Counted from the first letter of the stretch, positions 46,109 to 55,234 are shown. The stretch: 64,000 bases of DNA from Cyanobium sp. ATX 6F1 (GCF_024346315.1 NZ_JAGQCS010000002.1:248001-312000), one strand, 5' to 3'. The notes: generated by a model not told the origin, from the sequence alone. A program made the numbers and translations.

Positions 46109-46615
46109 ATGACCCAGCGCCTGACGATCCGCTGCGCCCGTTCGCTCCAGCGCCTGGCCCAGGCGAGTCTCCCGGCTGTGGTTGCCCTGGCCGGCTTGGG
46201 TGCCGCCGCCCAGGCCGCGCCGGTGTGCACCTTCCTGGCGCCGATCGGTGGCAACGGGACGAGCCCGATCATTTCCAAGTCGGTGGGGCGCGGTAAGGCG
46301 ATCGGCAAGACCAACTGGAACACCGACTTCGTGGTCAACCAGCCCTACACCAGCTTCAAGTTCTTCTTCACCGCCAATTCCTCCGACGCCGGTGCCAAGT
46401 ACCCGGTGGAGGGGTTCATGAAGTTCAGCGATGGCTCCAACTTAAAAGTGATCAACGAGACCATGAACCCGCCGATCGGCACCGGGCGGATGTTCGGCCC
46501 GTTCCCCGCCATCCCCGGCAAGCAGGCCAGCCAGATGAACTTCAAGGTGGGCGCCAGCAGTGACCCCGGAGCCCTGGGCTTCAGCTACCGGATTTCAGTG
46601 CAGGGCTGCAACTAG
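46109..46615 (+). CDS. Secreted hypothetical protein
   Basis: 168 residues with a signal peptide (SLPAVVALAGLGAAAQAA, cleavage near residue 36). The mature part is rich in Gly, Ser, Asn and aromatic residues with alternating hydrophobic positions (YTSFKFFFTANSSDAG, GFSYRISVQGC), suggesting a small beta-sandwich. Two cysteines near the ends of the mature chain could form a disulfide. Family not recognised. Confidence 0.65.
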   Translation: MTQRLTIRCARSLQRLAQASLPAVVALAGLGAAAQAAPVCTFLAPIGGNGTSPIISKSVGRGKAIGKTNWNTDFVVNQPYTSFKFFFTANSSDAGAKYPVEGFMKFSDGSNLKVINETMNPPIGTGRMFGPFPAIPGKQASQMNFKVGASSDPGALGFSYRISVQGCN

Positions 46616-46629
46616 GGCGTCCTGGGCGA

Positions 46630-46713
46630 TGGGGGCAGGGGGACTTGAACCCCCACAACGTTGCCGTCTGCGGATTTTAAGTCCGCTGCGTCTACCAATT
46701 TCGCCATGCCCCC
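46630..46713 (-). tRNA. trnL-UAA: tRNA-Leu (anticodon UAA), no intron
   Basis: Minus strand from 46713: acceptor GGGGGCA pairs with TGCCCCC, followed by discriminator A. The D arm contains AATTGGTAGACG, the anticodon stem-loop is GCGGA-CTTAAAA-TCCGC with anticodon TAA, there is a long class II variable arm, and the T loop is GTTCAAG. CCA is not encoded. The site where many cyanobacteria carry a group I intron (after the first anticodon base region) is uninterrupted. Confidence 0.96.
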
Positions 46714-46783
46714 GGCCTGCGCATCCTAGATTTCCCTCACACAGCATCCTGGTTCCGTGGCCTTGCCTGGTGTCCTCAGCTCG

Positions 46784-47008
46784 ATGTCCACTGAGACCCT
46801 TCTGGTGCTCGGGGCCTATGGCGCCATCGGCGCCGCCTACCTAGTGGTGGTGCCCCTGGCCCTCTACTGGTGGATGAACCGCCGCTGGACCGCCATGGGC
46901 AAGATCGAACGCACCGCCGTCTACGGGCTTGTGTTCCTGTTCTTCCCGGGTCTGATTCTGTTCGCCCCCTTCCTCAACCTGCGACTCTCCGGCCAGGGCG
47001 AGGTCTGA
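46784..47008 (+). CDS. ndhL: NAD(P)H-quinone oxidoreductase subunit L (NdhL)
   Basis: About 74 residues with two helices: [17 protein letters not shown] and [19 protein letters not shown], the latter with the conserved PG-x-x-x-x-APFLN pattern of NdhL. It is an oxygenic-phototroph-specific subunit of thylakoid NDH-1. ATG 46784 is preferred to the in-frame GTG 46757. Followed after three bases by a DUF3007 gene and then trpA, an order seen in other cyanobacteria. Confidence 0.92.
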   Translation: MSTETLLVLGAYGAIGAAYLVVVPLALYWWMNRRWTAMGKIERTAVYGLVFLFFPGLILFAPFLNLRLSGQGEV

Positions 47009-47011
47009 GCC

Positions 47012-47347
47012 ATGACCCGCGGCATGGCGATCCTGCTCGGGCTCGGAGTGTTCGGCCTCGGCGGCCTCGGCTACCTGGGGTTCCAGGCGGCGGGCTTTGA
47101 GGGCTTCTCCGCCGGCATCGCCGCCGAGGCGCTGCTGATCGTGCTGGTGCTGGGCTGGACCGGCAGCTACCTGTTCCGGGTGGTCACGGGAAACATGACC
47201 TACATGCAGCAGCGCCGCCGCTACCGCGCCGCCTACGACGCCGAAACCGACGAAGATCTGCAACGCCAGTTCGATGCTCTCTCCCCCGCGGAGCAGGAGA
47301 AGCTGCTCAAAGAGGTCGGGCAGCTCAAGGCCGACTCCGAGCTCTGA
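47012..47347 (+). CDS. DUF3007 family membrane protein
   Basis: 111 residues: two N-terminal helices (GMAILLGLGVFGLGGLGYLGF and ALLIVLVLGWTGSYLFRV), then a conserved soluble part NMTYMQQRRRYRAAYD with a helical acidic tail. DUF3007 proteins are found in cyanobacteria and plants, often beside ndhL; a thylakoid or NDH-1-related role is suggested by position only. Confidence 0.9.
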   Translation: MTRGMAILLGLGVFGLGGLGYLGFQAAGFEGFSAGIAAEALLIVLVLGWTGSYLFRVVTGNMTYMQQRRRYRAAYDAETDEDLQRQFDALSPAEQEKLLKEVGQLKADSEL

Positions 47348-47392
47348 ACTCCAACCCATAGGCTCACTGGCAACTCCGAGCGCCAACGGCCG

Positions 47393-48202
47393 ATGGGCGG
47401 CACCCTCCTCCAGCAACGGTTCCAGCTGCTCCAGCAGCAGCAGCGCTGCGCCCTGATGCCGTTCCTGGTCGCCGGCGACCCCGACCTGGCCACCACCCGA
47501 GCCGCCCTGCTGGGGCTCCAGGGGGCCGGCGCCGATGTGATCGAGCTGGGAATCCCCTACAGCGACCCCCTGGCGGATGGTCCGGTGATCCAGGCCGCCG
47601 CCGGCCGGGCCCTGGCCGCCGGCACCACCCCGGGGGCGGTGCTGGAGCTGCTGGGCGGCCTGCGGGGGGAGCTGACCATTCCGGTGGTGCTGTTCACCTA
47701 CAGCAACCCCCTGCTCAACCGCGGCATGGAGGCCTTCTGCGCCGCCGCCGCCGCCGCCGGGGTGGCGGGCCTGGTGGTGCCGGATCTGCCCCTGGAGGAG
47801 GCCGACCAGCTCTCGGTGATCGCCGCGGCCCATGGCCTTGATCTGGTGCTGCTGGTGGCTCCCACCACCCCCGACGAACGCCTGGCGCGCATCGCCGCCG
47901 CCAGCCGGGGCTTCACCTATCTGGTGTCGGTGACAGGGGTGACCGGCGTGCGCTCCAACCTCCAGCAGGGCGTTGAGCAGCGGGTGAAACAGCTCAAGGC
48001 CCTGGGCCCCACCCCCGTGGCCGTGGGCTTCGGAATCTCCGACCCCGAGCAGGCCCGCCAGGTGCGCGCCTGGGGCGCCGACGGGGCGATCGTCGGCAGC
48101 GCCCTGGTGAAGGTGATGGCCGAGGCAGTGGATTCAGGAAGCTCGGCCCCCTTGGCCGCCGTCCACTTCTGCGCTCGCCTGCGGGCGGCTCTGAATGACT
48201 GA
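47393..48202 (+). CDS. trpA: Tryptophan synthase alpha subunit
   Basis: 269 residues, a TIM barrel with catalytic Glu51 and Asp62 in [18 protein letters not shown] and the phosphate loop region [12 protein letters not shown]. It cleaves indole-glycerol phosphate and channels indole to TrpB, which is not in this window. It begins 46 bp after the DUF3007 gene and its stop overlaps the mscS start by eight bases. Confidence 0.96.
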   Translation: MGGTLLQQRFQLLQQQQRCALMPFLVAGDPDLATTRAALLGLQGAGADVIELGIPYSDPLADGPVIQAAAGRALAAGTTPGAVLELLGGLRGELTIPVVLFTYSNPLLNRGMEAFCAAAAAAGVAGLVVPDLPLEEADQLSVIAAAHGLDLVLLVAPTTPDERLARIAAASRGFTYLVSVTGVTGVRSNLQQGVEQRVKQLKALGPTPVAVGFGISDPEQARQVRAWGADGAIVGSALVKVMAEAVDSGSSAPLAAVHFCARLRAALND

Positions 48203-49208
48203 AGCCCTGATGCCCGCCCTGCTGATGGCCCTGGTCCGGCTGGCGGGGGGCCTGCTGGCGCTGGGATTGGCCCATCTGATCGCCCGCCGACTGATCCGGG
48301 GCGTGGACCGCCGGGACCCCGCACTCACCGAGCGCTTCATCCTCGATCGCCTGGAGGGCACCGCCCTGGGCCTGGGGGCGCTGGGGGTGCTGCTCTGGGC
48401 CTGGAGCGCCCTGGCCCTCGGTGGCCTGGCCGACCGGCTCGCGGGCGCCCTGGTTCAGCTGCTGGTGGTGGTCCTGGTGGTGCGGCTGCTGAACCGGATC
48501 CTGCTCAAGTTGCTCACGGTCGCCATCACCCGGGTGGGCGATTCCACCGCGGTGGAGGGCCTGATCGCCCTGGCTCCGATGCTGCGTTTCGTGCTCTGGG
48601 TGTTGGGCTTGCTGGTGTTTCTCCAGAACCAGGGGGTGCGGCTCACCGCGGTGGTCGGAGCGCTGGCGGGGGCGGGCCTGGGCATCGGCTTCGCGCTGCA
48701 AGGGCCGGCCAAGGATGTGATCAATTACCTCACGATCCTGTTCGATCGACCCTTCGAAGTCGGTCAGCTGATCCGCTTCGATGACGTCTGGGGACGGGTG
48801 TCGAGGGTGGGGTTGCGCTCAACCCAGTTGCTCAGCCTCGATGGTGAGCGTGTGGTGATCAACAACGGCGACCTGCTGGGCAAGACGCTGCGCAATTACG
48901 CCGATCTGAAGGAACGCCGCGTGCTGCAACGTTTCATCCTTCACAGCGGCACCCGGGCCGCGGAAGCGAGCAGCGTTGCCACATTGGTGCGCCAGGCCGT
49001 GGAGTCGGTGGAGGGGAGCCGCTTCAATCGCTGCCACCTGATCCAGTTGACTGAGCGGGGGCTGGTGTTTGAAATCTGCTATTTCCTTCCAGGCGCTGAT
49101 CTGGTGGCGTCGCTGGACGCCCAGCAACGGATCAATCTGCAGCTGCTGGAGCGAATGGTCGGTGCCGGACTGCGGTTCGCTGAACCACCTCCGGCACCGG
49201 GCGCCTAG
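48195..49208 (+). CDS. MscS-family mechanosensitive channel
   Basis: 337 residues. Four N-terminal helices end in the pore helix [21 protein letters not shown], rich in Gly and Ala as in MscS TM3, followed by the beta domain ([20 protein letters not shown]) and a cytosolic alpha/beta vestibule. Releases solutes on membrane tension. Overlaps trpA by eight bases and converges with cyAbrB. Confidence 0.92.
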   Translation: MTEALMPALLMALVRLAGGLLALGLAHLIARRLIRGVDRRDPALTERFILDRLEGTALGLGALGVLLWAWSALALGGLADRLAGALVQLLVVVLVVRLLNRILLKLLTVAITRVGDSTAVEGLIALAPMLRFVLWVLGLLVFLQNQGVRLTAVVGALAGAGLGIGFALQGPAKDVINYLTILFDRPFEVGQLIRFDDVWGRVSRVGLRSTQLLSLDGERVVINNGDLLGKTLRNYADLKERRVLQRFILHSGTRAAEASSVATLVRQAVESVEGSRFNRCHLIQLTERGLVFEICYFLPGADLVASLDAQQRINLQLLERMVGAGLRFAEPPPAPGA

Positions 49209-49209
49209 C

Positions 49210-49581
49210 TCATTCCTCGTCGTCGTCGCTGCTGCCGACCGGCATCAGGCGGATCTGCTTGCGCCCCAGCTTGATCTCGAAATCATCACCGGGCTTGAGA
49301 TCCAGCAGGGCGGTGTAGGCCTTGCCGATCAGCAGATTGCCGTTGCCCTGCACGGTGGCCACGTAGCTCAGCTTGCGACCACCTTTGCCCACCGCAGCGC
49401 CGCTGGAGCCAAGGGAGACTCCCTTGGCTTCGAGCAGGGCCTCATAGAAAGCGGTGAAGTTCAGGCGCTCGGATCCATCCTTTTTGGTGGAGACATAACC
49501 GCTGGCCCGCACCAGGTCGGATTTACTGACATCACCAAGCTCCTTGACTTTTGCAAGGAGATCGGAACCCGTGAGTGCCAC
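49210..49581 (-). CDS. cyAbrB-family transcriptional regulator (copy 1)
   Basis: 123 residues: N-terminal cyAbrB-specific region (LTGSDLLAKVKELGDVSKSD and YVSTKKDGSERLNFTAFYEA), then an AbrB-like swapped-hairpin DNA-binding part at the C-terminus (GNLLIGKAYTALLDLKPGDD) ending in an acidic tail. Such factors control carbon/nitrogen balance genes and hydrogenase in cyanobacteria. A close paralog lies at 54556-54927 on the same strand. An AT-rich leader with a TATATT element precedes the start. Confidence 0.93.
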   Translation of the reverse strand: MALTGSDLLAKVKELGDVSKSDLVRASGYVSTKKDGSERLNFTAFYEALLEAKGVSLGSSGAAVGKGGRKLSYVATVQGNGNLLIGKAYTALLDLKPGDDFEIKLGRKQIRLMPVGSSDDDEE

Positions 49582-49724
49582 AGTTGAAACGCTAAAGACA
49601 ATCAGAATATAGCGAACAACCGGCGAGGTTGGTCAAACCGGATGGAACTGGAATGACACCGATCACACCTGCGGCCCTGAGGAGCCCCCGCCACTAACCT
49701 CGCGGGGATCCGACCACCGTGGCC

Positions 49725-49994
49725 ATGGCAAAATTCGTGCTCTGGGGCACCTACTGCGACAACGCCCTTGAGCGGCGAGGCCCCTTCCGCGAAGAGCATC
49801 TCGCCGGCCTGCGGCAACAGCAACAGGATGGAGTTCTGATCACCCTCGGGCCCACCGAAGGCAGCACCCATGTGTTCGGTATCTACGAAGCCGGCACGCA
49901 GGAACTGGTGGAAACCCTGCTGCGCCAGGATGTCTATTGGCGCAACGGAATCTGGACCGAGCTGAAGGTTTATCCCTGGATCCAGGCCTTTTGA
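49725..49994 (+). CDS. YciI-like protein
   Basis: 89 residues of the dimeric alpha-beta barrel type: VLWGTYCDNALERR, REEHLAGLRQQQQDGVLITLG and GSTHVFGIYEA, with conserved His in the REEHL helix. YciI-like proteins are small cytoplasmic domains of unclear enzymatic role. ATG 49725 is used, with another six bases earlier. Its last 25 bases overlap the end of the convergent cytochrome c gene. Confidence 0.85.
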   Translation: MAKFVLWGTYCDNALERRGPFREEHLAGLRQQQQDGVLITLGPTEGSTHVFGIYEAGTQELVETLLRQDVYWRNGIWTELKVYPWIQAF

Positions 49995-50404
49995 GCTTGC
50001 TGCCACACCCAGGCCCCCACCGCCTCGGCTCCCCCGGGTCCGAGGGCCTCGCCGTAGCCCCCCATCTGGCCGAGGCCGTTGGCGGCCACCAGGGCGATCG
50101 CCTCCGCACTGGCGAGTCCGCGCCGCTCCAGGGCCTTGAGCTTGAGGGTCTGGGAGCGGCGGATGATGTTGCCGCCGTTGATATGGCAGGCGGCGCAGTG
50201 ATTCGCGAACAAGCGGGCGCCCTGGCCAGAGGCCCCCTGGGCTGATTTGTCATCAGCGCTCAAACCCCCGGCGGGCAGGGGCCACAGCACCACAAGGAGA
50301 GCAAACCCCAGCAACAGGGCCAGGCCCCAGCGACCCAGGGCCGCCAGGGCCTGGGCCTGCTGTCGCTGGGCAGGAGGGGGCACACTGAGCGAGACGTTGC
50401 CCAT
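49970..50404 (-). CDS. Membrane-anchored cytochrome c (c6/cM-like)
   Basis: 144 residues from ATG 50404. One uncleaved-looking helix (GRWGLALLLGFALLVVLWPL) anchors a periplasmic/lumenal domain with the haem motif CAACH (Cys70, Cys73, His74) and likely sixth ligand Met114 in NGLGQMGGY, which resembles the NGKGAMPAF region of cytochrome c6. Could be a cytochrome cM-type electron carrier. Its start codon and the nearest SbcD ATG share the same CATG. Confidence 0.82.
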   Translation of the reverse strand: MGNVSLSVPPPAQRQQAQALAALGRWGLALLLGFALLVVLWPLPAGGLSADDKSAQGASGQGARLFANHCAACHINGGNIIRRSQTLKLKALERRGLASAEAIALVAANGLGQMGGYGEALGPGGAEAVGAWVWQQAQKAWIQG

Positions 50405-50420
50405 GGAGCGCAAGGGGCCG

Positions 50421-51641
50421 ATGGTGTCGTTTCTGCACAGCGCCGACTGGCAGATCGGCAAACCCTATGCCCGGGTGAGCGATCCGGATAAGCGGGCACG
50501 ACTGCGGCAGGCGCGCCTGGAGGTGATCGATCGCCTCGGGCCCCTGGCGCACTCCAGCGGTGCGGCCTTCCTGCTGGTGGCGGGCGATCTGTTCGATTCC
50601 CCCACCCCCAGCTCCAGCGACGTGAGCGCCGTCTGTTTCGCCCTCGGCCGCCTGGGCCTGCCGGTCCTGGTGATCCCCGGCAACCATGACCACGGGGCAC
50701 CCGGATCGCTCTGGCACTCGGCCTTTTTCCAGGCCGAACGGGAACTGCGCGCCCTGAACCTTCAGGTGCTGCTGGAGCGTCGGCCGCTGGTGCTGGAGCA
50801 GGCGGTGGTGCTCCCCTGCCCCCTGCTGCGGCGCCAGGACAGCGAGGACCCCAGCGGCTGGTTGCGGGAACTCGACTGGGACACCCTGCCGGCGGAGCGA
50901 CCGCGGATCGTGCTGGCCCATGGCGCCACATCGGGCTTCGGCGCCATCGATCTGGAGGCCGACGAGGACAACCCGCCGGCCGCCAACAACCTGCTGCGCC
51001 TGGAGGACGCCCTGCTCGCGTCGGTCGACTACGTCGCCCTCGGCGACTGGCACGGCCTCAAGCAGGTGGCCGAGAAGGTCTGGTACGCGGGTTGCCCGGA
51101 GCAGGACCGCTTCCCACGCTCCAGCGACTACCGCTCCGGCCAGGTGCTGCAGGTGGCGGTGGAACGGGGCGGAGCCCCCACGGTCACGATCCAGCCCACC
51201 GGCCGTCTGAACTGGCATCAGCTGCGGTTTCGCTTCAACGGCGATGAGGATCTCGGGCGCTTCGAGCAACAACTGCTCGGCCTGTTGGGCGATCGGGTCG
51301 GTCAGGACCTGCTGCTGCTGGAGGAGGAGGGCCAGCTCAGCCTGCAGGGCCACCGCCGCCACGCCCTGCTGCTGGAGCGACTGGAGGCCCAGCTGCTGCG
51401 CCTCAAGCGCCGCGGCCACTGCGAGGCCAGCCCGGAGGGCGATGAGCTGGCCGAGCTCACCCTGCGGCCCGGCGACCCCCTGATCGCCAAGGTGGCCCAT
51501 GCGCTGAACCAGCAACTGGAAGACGCCCAGGCCACAGAGCAGGCCACTGAGCAGGCCATGGAGCAGCCCGAGGAAACGGGCGCCGTGGTGCGCCTGGCCC
51601 TCAGTGAACTGCACCAGCTGGTGCAGGAATGCAGCCCCTGA
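50421..51641 (+). CDS. SbcD-like DNA repair exonuclease (metallophosphoesterase)
   Basis: About 406 residues. Calcineurin-type motifs: SADWQIG (Asp9, with Gln11 where His is usual in D-x-H), GDLFD (55-59), GNHDHG (87-92), VLAHG and LGDWHGL. With the downstream SMC-like ATPase it should form an Mre11/Rad50-type nuclease acting on DNA ends. The start could be ATG 50403, overlapping the divergent cytochrome start, or ATG 50421, which gives a standard N-terminus. Confidence 0.85.
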   Translation: MVSFLHSADWQIGKPYARVSDPDKRARLRQARLEVIDRLGPLAHSSGAAFLLVAGDLFDSPTPSSSDVSAVCFALGRLGLPVLVIPGNHDHGAPGSLWHSAFFQAERELRALNLQVLLERRPLVLEQAVVLPCPLLRRQDSEDPSGWLRELDWDTLPAERPRIVLAHGATSGFGAIDLEADEDNPPAANNLLRLEDALLASVDYVALGDWHGLKQVAEKVWYAGCPEQDRFPRSSDYRSGQVLQVAVERGGAPTVTIQPTGRLNWHQLRFRFNGDEDLGRFEQQLLGLLGDRVGQDLLLLEEEGQLSLQGHRRHALLLERLEAQLLRLKRRGHCEASPEGDELAELTLRPGDPLIAKVAHALNQQLEDAQATEQATEQAMEQPEETGAVVRLALSELHQLVQECSP

Positions 51642-51645
51642 GCCC

Positions 51646-54420
51646 ATGCGTCTGCTCTCCTGCCACCTGCGCCGGGTCCGCCTGCACAGCGACCTGGAAC
51701 TGAGCTTCGATCCCGGCCTGACCGTGGTCGGCGGCCCCAACGAGGCCGGCAAGAGCACCCTGGTGGAAGCCCTGCACAAGGGTCTGTTCCTGCGGGCCAC
51801 AGCCACCGGCCGTGGGGTGGAGGAGCTGCGGGCCCGTCGCCATGGCGGCCAGCCGGAGGTGGAGATCCGTTTTGAGGCGGGCGGCCAGCGCTGGCAGCTG
51901 CGCAAGCGCTTCTCCGGCGCCAGCGGCACCTGCCACCTCAGCAACGACGCCGGCCTGGCCCTCTCCGGTGGCGCCGCCGAGGAGGCCCTGGCCCGACTGC
52001 TGGGGGTGGGCCAGCCGGTGGAGGGACGCCGCATCGCCCAGTTGCCGGAACGCTGGGCCCACCTCTGGGTGCGCCAGGGGGAAGGTGGCGCCAACCCCCT
52101 CTCGGGCCATGGCGAGCGCTACGACCTGGGGCGCCTGGTGGAGCAGCTGCAACGACGGGGCGGCACCGAGGCCCTCCACTCCCCCCTGGACCGGCAGGTG
52201 CTGGAGCGCATCACCGAGCAGCTGGAGGTCAGCTTCACCAGCACGGGCCGCGTGCGGGCCGGATCGGCCCTGGCCCTGGTCCGCCAGGACGATCAGGAGG
52301 CCCAGCGGCGGGTGCACCTGGCCCAGACCCGCTGTGAGGAACTGGAAGCCTCGATGGAGCAACTTCGAGGCCTCCAGCAACGGCTCGAGCAGATCGAACG
52401 CATCGAGCGCCCGGCCCTGGAGCAACGCCAGGCCCTCGCCCACAGCCTGCGCCTGAAGCAGGCGGAGCTGGAGCCCTCGCGCCAGCGCCTGCACGTGCTG
52501 GAAGCCACCCTCCAGCAGTTCCAGTCACTCAACTCCCAGCGGGAGCGCCAGCTCCTGGAGCAGCAGCGGCTCCAGGGGGAGTTGGATCAGGCCGCCGCCG
52601 CCCTGGGCCGGCTCCAGGCCCAACAACTCGAGCGCCGGGAGAGCCACGCTCAGCAGCTGGCGCGCTCCAAGGCCCTCAGGGAGCGGCAGGAACGGCTGGA
52701 GCTACAGCTGGAGCTGGCCCGCCTGGAGAGCAGCGAACGCCAGCTGCTGCTCCACCGCCAGCAGTTCGAGAGTTTGCAGCAGCAGGCCGAGCAGGCCAAG
52801 GTCACCCTGGCGGCCCTGCCGGCCATCGACCAGACCCAGGTGCGGCAGCTGAGGGAAGCCGAACAACGGGCCGAGCGCACCAGCGCCCGCTGCGACGCGA
52901 TGGCCACCAGCCTGGAACTAATCAGCTCCGACCAGACGGTGCAGCTGGGGGGGGTGCCGCTGGAAGCCGGGGCCCCGCGCACCCTGCTGGAGCCCACGGA
53001 GCTCAGCATCGGCGTGGGCGTGCGGCTGCGAATCAGCCCGGGGGGTGGCGACGCCCTGGCCCTGGCCCGGCGCCAGCGCCAGCAGGAGCAGTCTGCGCTC
53101 ACCGCCCTGCGCGCGGAACTGAAGGTGAGCAGCAGCGAAGCCGCCGAGACGATCGAGCGCCAGCGGCGTCAGTTGGAGACGGAGCTGGCCAACCTGCGCC
53201 AGAGCGCCAGCACGATCCCCTGGAGCGGCCTGAGTGATCGCCTCGCCGCCCTGGCCCCCCAACGGGCCCGCCTGGTGGCGGCCCTTGCGGCTGCGCCCAG
53301 GGCCGAGGCGCCCGAAGCGGAACCTGAGCTTGGCGAACAGGAGGTGGGCGCGCTCGAGAGCCTGGAGCCAGCGTTGGGTGATCTGCGCCAGCTGCTCTCA
53401 GGCCTCAACAGCGCACTGGAGGCGAGTCAGCGGGCCCAGGACAGCGACCGGGAACGGGAACAGGCACTGGCGCAGCAACTGGCGGAACAGCGCCAGCGCT
53501 TTGATCAGTTGCAGGGCTCCCTGCTGGCCCTGGAGCAACGGCGGCAGGAGCTGCTCAGCAGCCACGGCGACCTGGAGCGCCTCAGCGCCAGCCTCGGCCA
53601 GCAGGCCGCGGAGCTGCGGGCCGAGGAAAGGGTGCTGGAGTCGATGGCGCGGGAGCTGCTTGAACTGGATCCACGGGCCGATGACCCAGCCATGGATGTG
53701 ACGCCTGCAGCGGCCCCCGGAGAGGCCGCTGGCGCGATCGGCGAACTCCCCACAGGCCTCGAGGCCAGAATCAACGCCGAGAGGAGCCGGCTGGAGGGGG
53801 AAAAGGACGGCCTCTTGACCCGCAAGGGGCAGTGCGAGCAACTGATTGGGAGTTTGAGCTCCAGTGACCCACGCGCCGAGTTGGAGTTCCGCCAGGCGGA
53901 GTGGGAGGCCACCCGGGCGGAGCGGGCGGCGATCGAGCGGCGGGTCGCCGCCCTGCAGCTGCTGCAAACCCTTTTTCTGGCGGCCCAGGATGATCTCGCC
54001 AGCCGCTACGGCGCGCCGTTGACGGCCGCCCTGGGGCCCTACCTGCTGGCCCTGGGCCAGGCGGCGGAGGCCCCCCAGTTGCAGCTCGATCCACAGCAGG
54101 GCTTTGGGGATCTGCTGCTGCGGCAGGACGGCGAAAGTTTCGGCTTCGAGCGGCTGAGCGGCGGCATGCGCGAACAACTCGCCTCGGCCCTGCGGCTGGC
54201 GCTGGCGGAAGTGCTGCTGCCGGCCTACGACGGTTGCCTGCCGTTGGTGTTCGACGATGCCTTCACCAACACCGACCCACAGCGCCTACCGCTGATCAGG
54301 CAGATGCTGGCCCTGGGTGTCAGCCGTGGGGTGCAGGTGATCCTTTTGACCTGCACCCCCGATGACTATCTCGAGCTGAGCGAACCACCCCACGGCGGAC
54401 GACTGGAATCCATCCAGTGA
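51646..54420 (+). CDS. SbcC/YhaN-like SMC-type ATPase
   Basis: About 924 residues. N-terminal Walker A GGPNEAGKST (29-38), long coiled coils rich in Gln, Leu, Glu and Arg over roughly 190-800, and C-terminal signature LSGGMREQLASAL with Walker B CLPLVFDDAF. I find no C-x-x-C zinc hook in the coiled coil, so it resembles YhaN rather than classical SbcC/Rad50. ATG 51646 follows the SbcD stop by four bases. Partner of the upstream nuclease in DNA-end processing. Confidence 0.85.
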   Translation: MRLLSCHLRRVRLHSDLELSFDPGLTVVGGPNEAGKSTLVEALHKGLFLRATATGRGVEELRARRHGGQPEVEIRFEAGGQRWQLRKRFSGASGTCHLSNDAGLALSGGAAEEALARLLGVGQPVEGRRIAQLPERWAHLWVRQGEGGANPLSGHGERYDLGRLVEQLQRRGGTEALHSPLDRQVLERITEQLEVSFTSTGRVRAGSALALVRQDDQEAQRRVHLAQTRCEELEASMEQLRGLQQRLEQIERIERPALEQRQALAHSLRLKQAELEPSRQRLHVLEATLQQFQSLNSQRERQLLEQQRLQGELDQAAAALGRLQAQQLERRESHAQQLARSKALRERQERLELQLELARLESSERQLLLHRQQFESLQQQAEQAKVTLAALPAIDQTQVRQLREAEQRAERTSARCDAMATSLELISSDQTVQLGGVPLEAGAPRTLLEPTELSIGVGVRLRISPGGGDALALARRQRQQEQSALTALRAELKVSSSEAAETIERQRRQLETELANLRQSASTIPWSGLSDRLAALAPQRARLVAALAAAPRAEAPEAEPELGEQEVGALESLEPALGDLRQLLSGLNSALEASQRAQDSDREREQALAQQLAEQRQRFDQLQGSLLALEQRRQELLSSHGDLERLSASLGQQAAELRAEERVLESMARELLELDPRADDPAMDVTPAAAPGEAAGAIGELPTGLEARINAERSRLEGEKDGLLTRKGQCEQLIGSLSSSDPRAELEFRQAEWEATRAERAAIERRVAALQLLQTLFLAAQDDLASRYGAPLTAALGPYLLALGQAAEAPQLQLDPQQGFGDLLLRQDGESFGFERLSGGMREQLASALRLALAEVLLPAYDGCLPLVFDDAFTNTDPQRLPLIRQMLALGVSRGVQVILLTCTPDDYLELSEPPHGGRLESIQ

Positions 54421-54555
54421 TGGGGTTGAACGGGCCTCGCCCCCACTCACGGGCCAAGATTGTGCCCTTGATAACATTTCGGCCCGTTCGCAAGCGCAGC
54501 CAAGGGCTGCTGTGGTGCGGCACCCAGGGACGCCCTCCTGGCGCCCGCTGGGGAA

Positions 54556-54927
54556 TCAATCCTCGTCGTCTTCGCTGGAGCCGGCGGGGATCAGGCGAAT
54601 CTGCTTGCGGCCGAGCTTGATCTCGAATTCATCACCGGGCTTGAGATCCAGCAGGGCGGTGTAGGCCTTACCGATGAGCAGATTCCCGTTGCCCTGCACC
54701 GTGGCGATGTAGCTGAGCTTGCGGCCGCCCTTGCTCACCTTGCCGCTGGAGCCAAGCTCCACGCCCTTGGCCTCCAGCAGGGCCTCGTAGAAGGCGGTGA
54801 AATTCAGGCGCTCGCCGCCGTCTTTTTTGGTGGAGACGTAGCCGGCGGCACGCACGATATCGGACTTGCTCACATCACCAAGTTCTTTGACCTTGGAAAG
54901 CAGCTCGGAACCCGTAAGGGGTGACAT
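54556..54927 (-). CDS. cyAbrB-family transcriptional regulator (copy 2)
   Basis: 123 residues, closely similar to the copy at 49210-49581: the same LTGSELLSKVKELGDVSKSD, YVSTKKDGGERLNFTAFYEA and GNLLIGKAYTALLDLKPGDE blocks. It differs mainly in the linker (SSGKVSKGG) and the acidic tail. Many cyanobacteria keep two diverged cyAbrB genes, but here they are only 5 kb apart and in the same orientation, separated mainly by the SbcD/SbcC-like genes. Confidence 0.93.
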   Translation of the reverse strand: MSPLTGSELLSKVKELGDVSKSDIVRAAGYVSTKKDGGERLNFTAFYEALLEAKGVELGSSGKVSKGGRKLSYIATVQGNGNLLIGKAYTALLDLKPGDEFEIKLGRKQIRLIPAGSSEDDED

Positions 54928-54997
54928 TAACGTTGCGATGAACTTGACAAATTCAAACTACACCATGCAGTCCAGCTCTGACCACCAAGTCGACGAA

Positions 54998-55234
54998 CTA
55001 GTCGGGCTTGTCTCCACCGGCGCGGCGGGTGCGTTCATAGCGTTGGTAGAGCTCGGTTGGTGATCTGTAGCGCTGGGGGAGGGAATCGTGGAGTCGCTGA
55101 AGGTTGTGCCAACACAACGTGCGCTCGATCGTCTCCAGGCCCCGTTGTTCCCCCACCAACCGCCTCAGGGCCATGCAATAGGCGGAGAATCCTGCCTCCA
55201 GCTCGCCGATGGTGAGGGGTTTGTGTGTGGCCAT
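54998..55234 (-). CDS. Small conserved hypothetical protein
   Basis: About 78 residues from ATG 55234; the frame is open to 55303. KPLTIGELEAGFSAYCMALR and TLCWHNLQRLHDSLPQRYRS look like a compact helical domain. No signal peptide or membrane helix. I do not recognise a characterised family. It lies upstream of the second cyAbrB on the same strand. Confidence 0.6.
   Translation of the reverse strand: MATHKPLTIGELEAGFSAYCMALRRLVGEQRGLETIERTLCWHNLQRLHDSLPQRYRSPTELYQRYERTRRAGGDKPD

Noticed and set aside
54421-54555. GC-rich hairpin downstream of the second cyAbrB as an intrinsic terminator
   Set aside because: The stem has a bulge and no T run follows on either strand.
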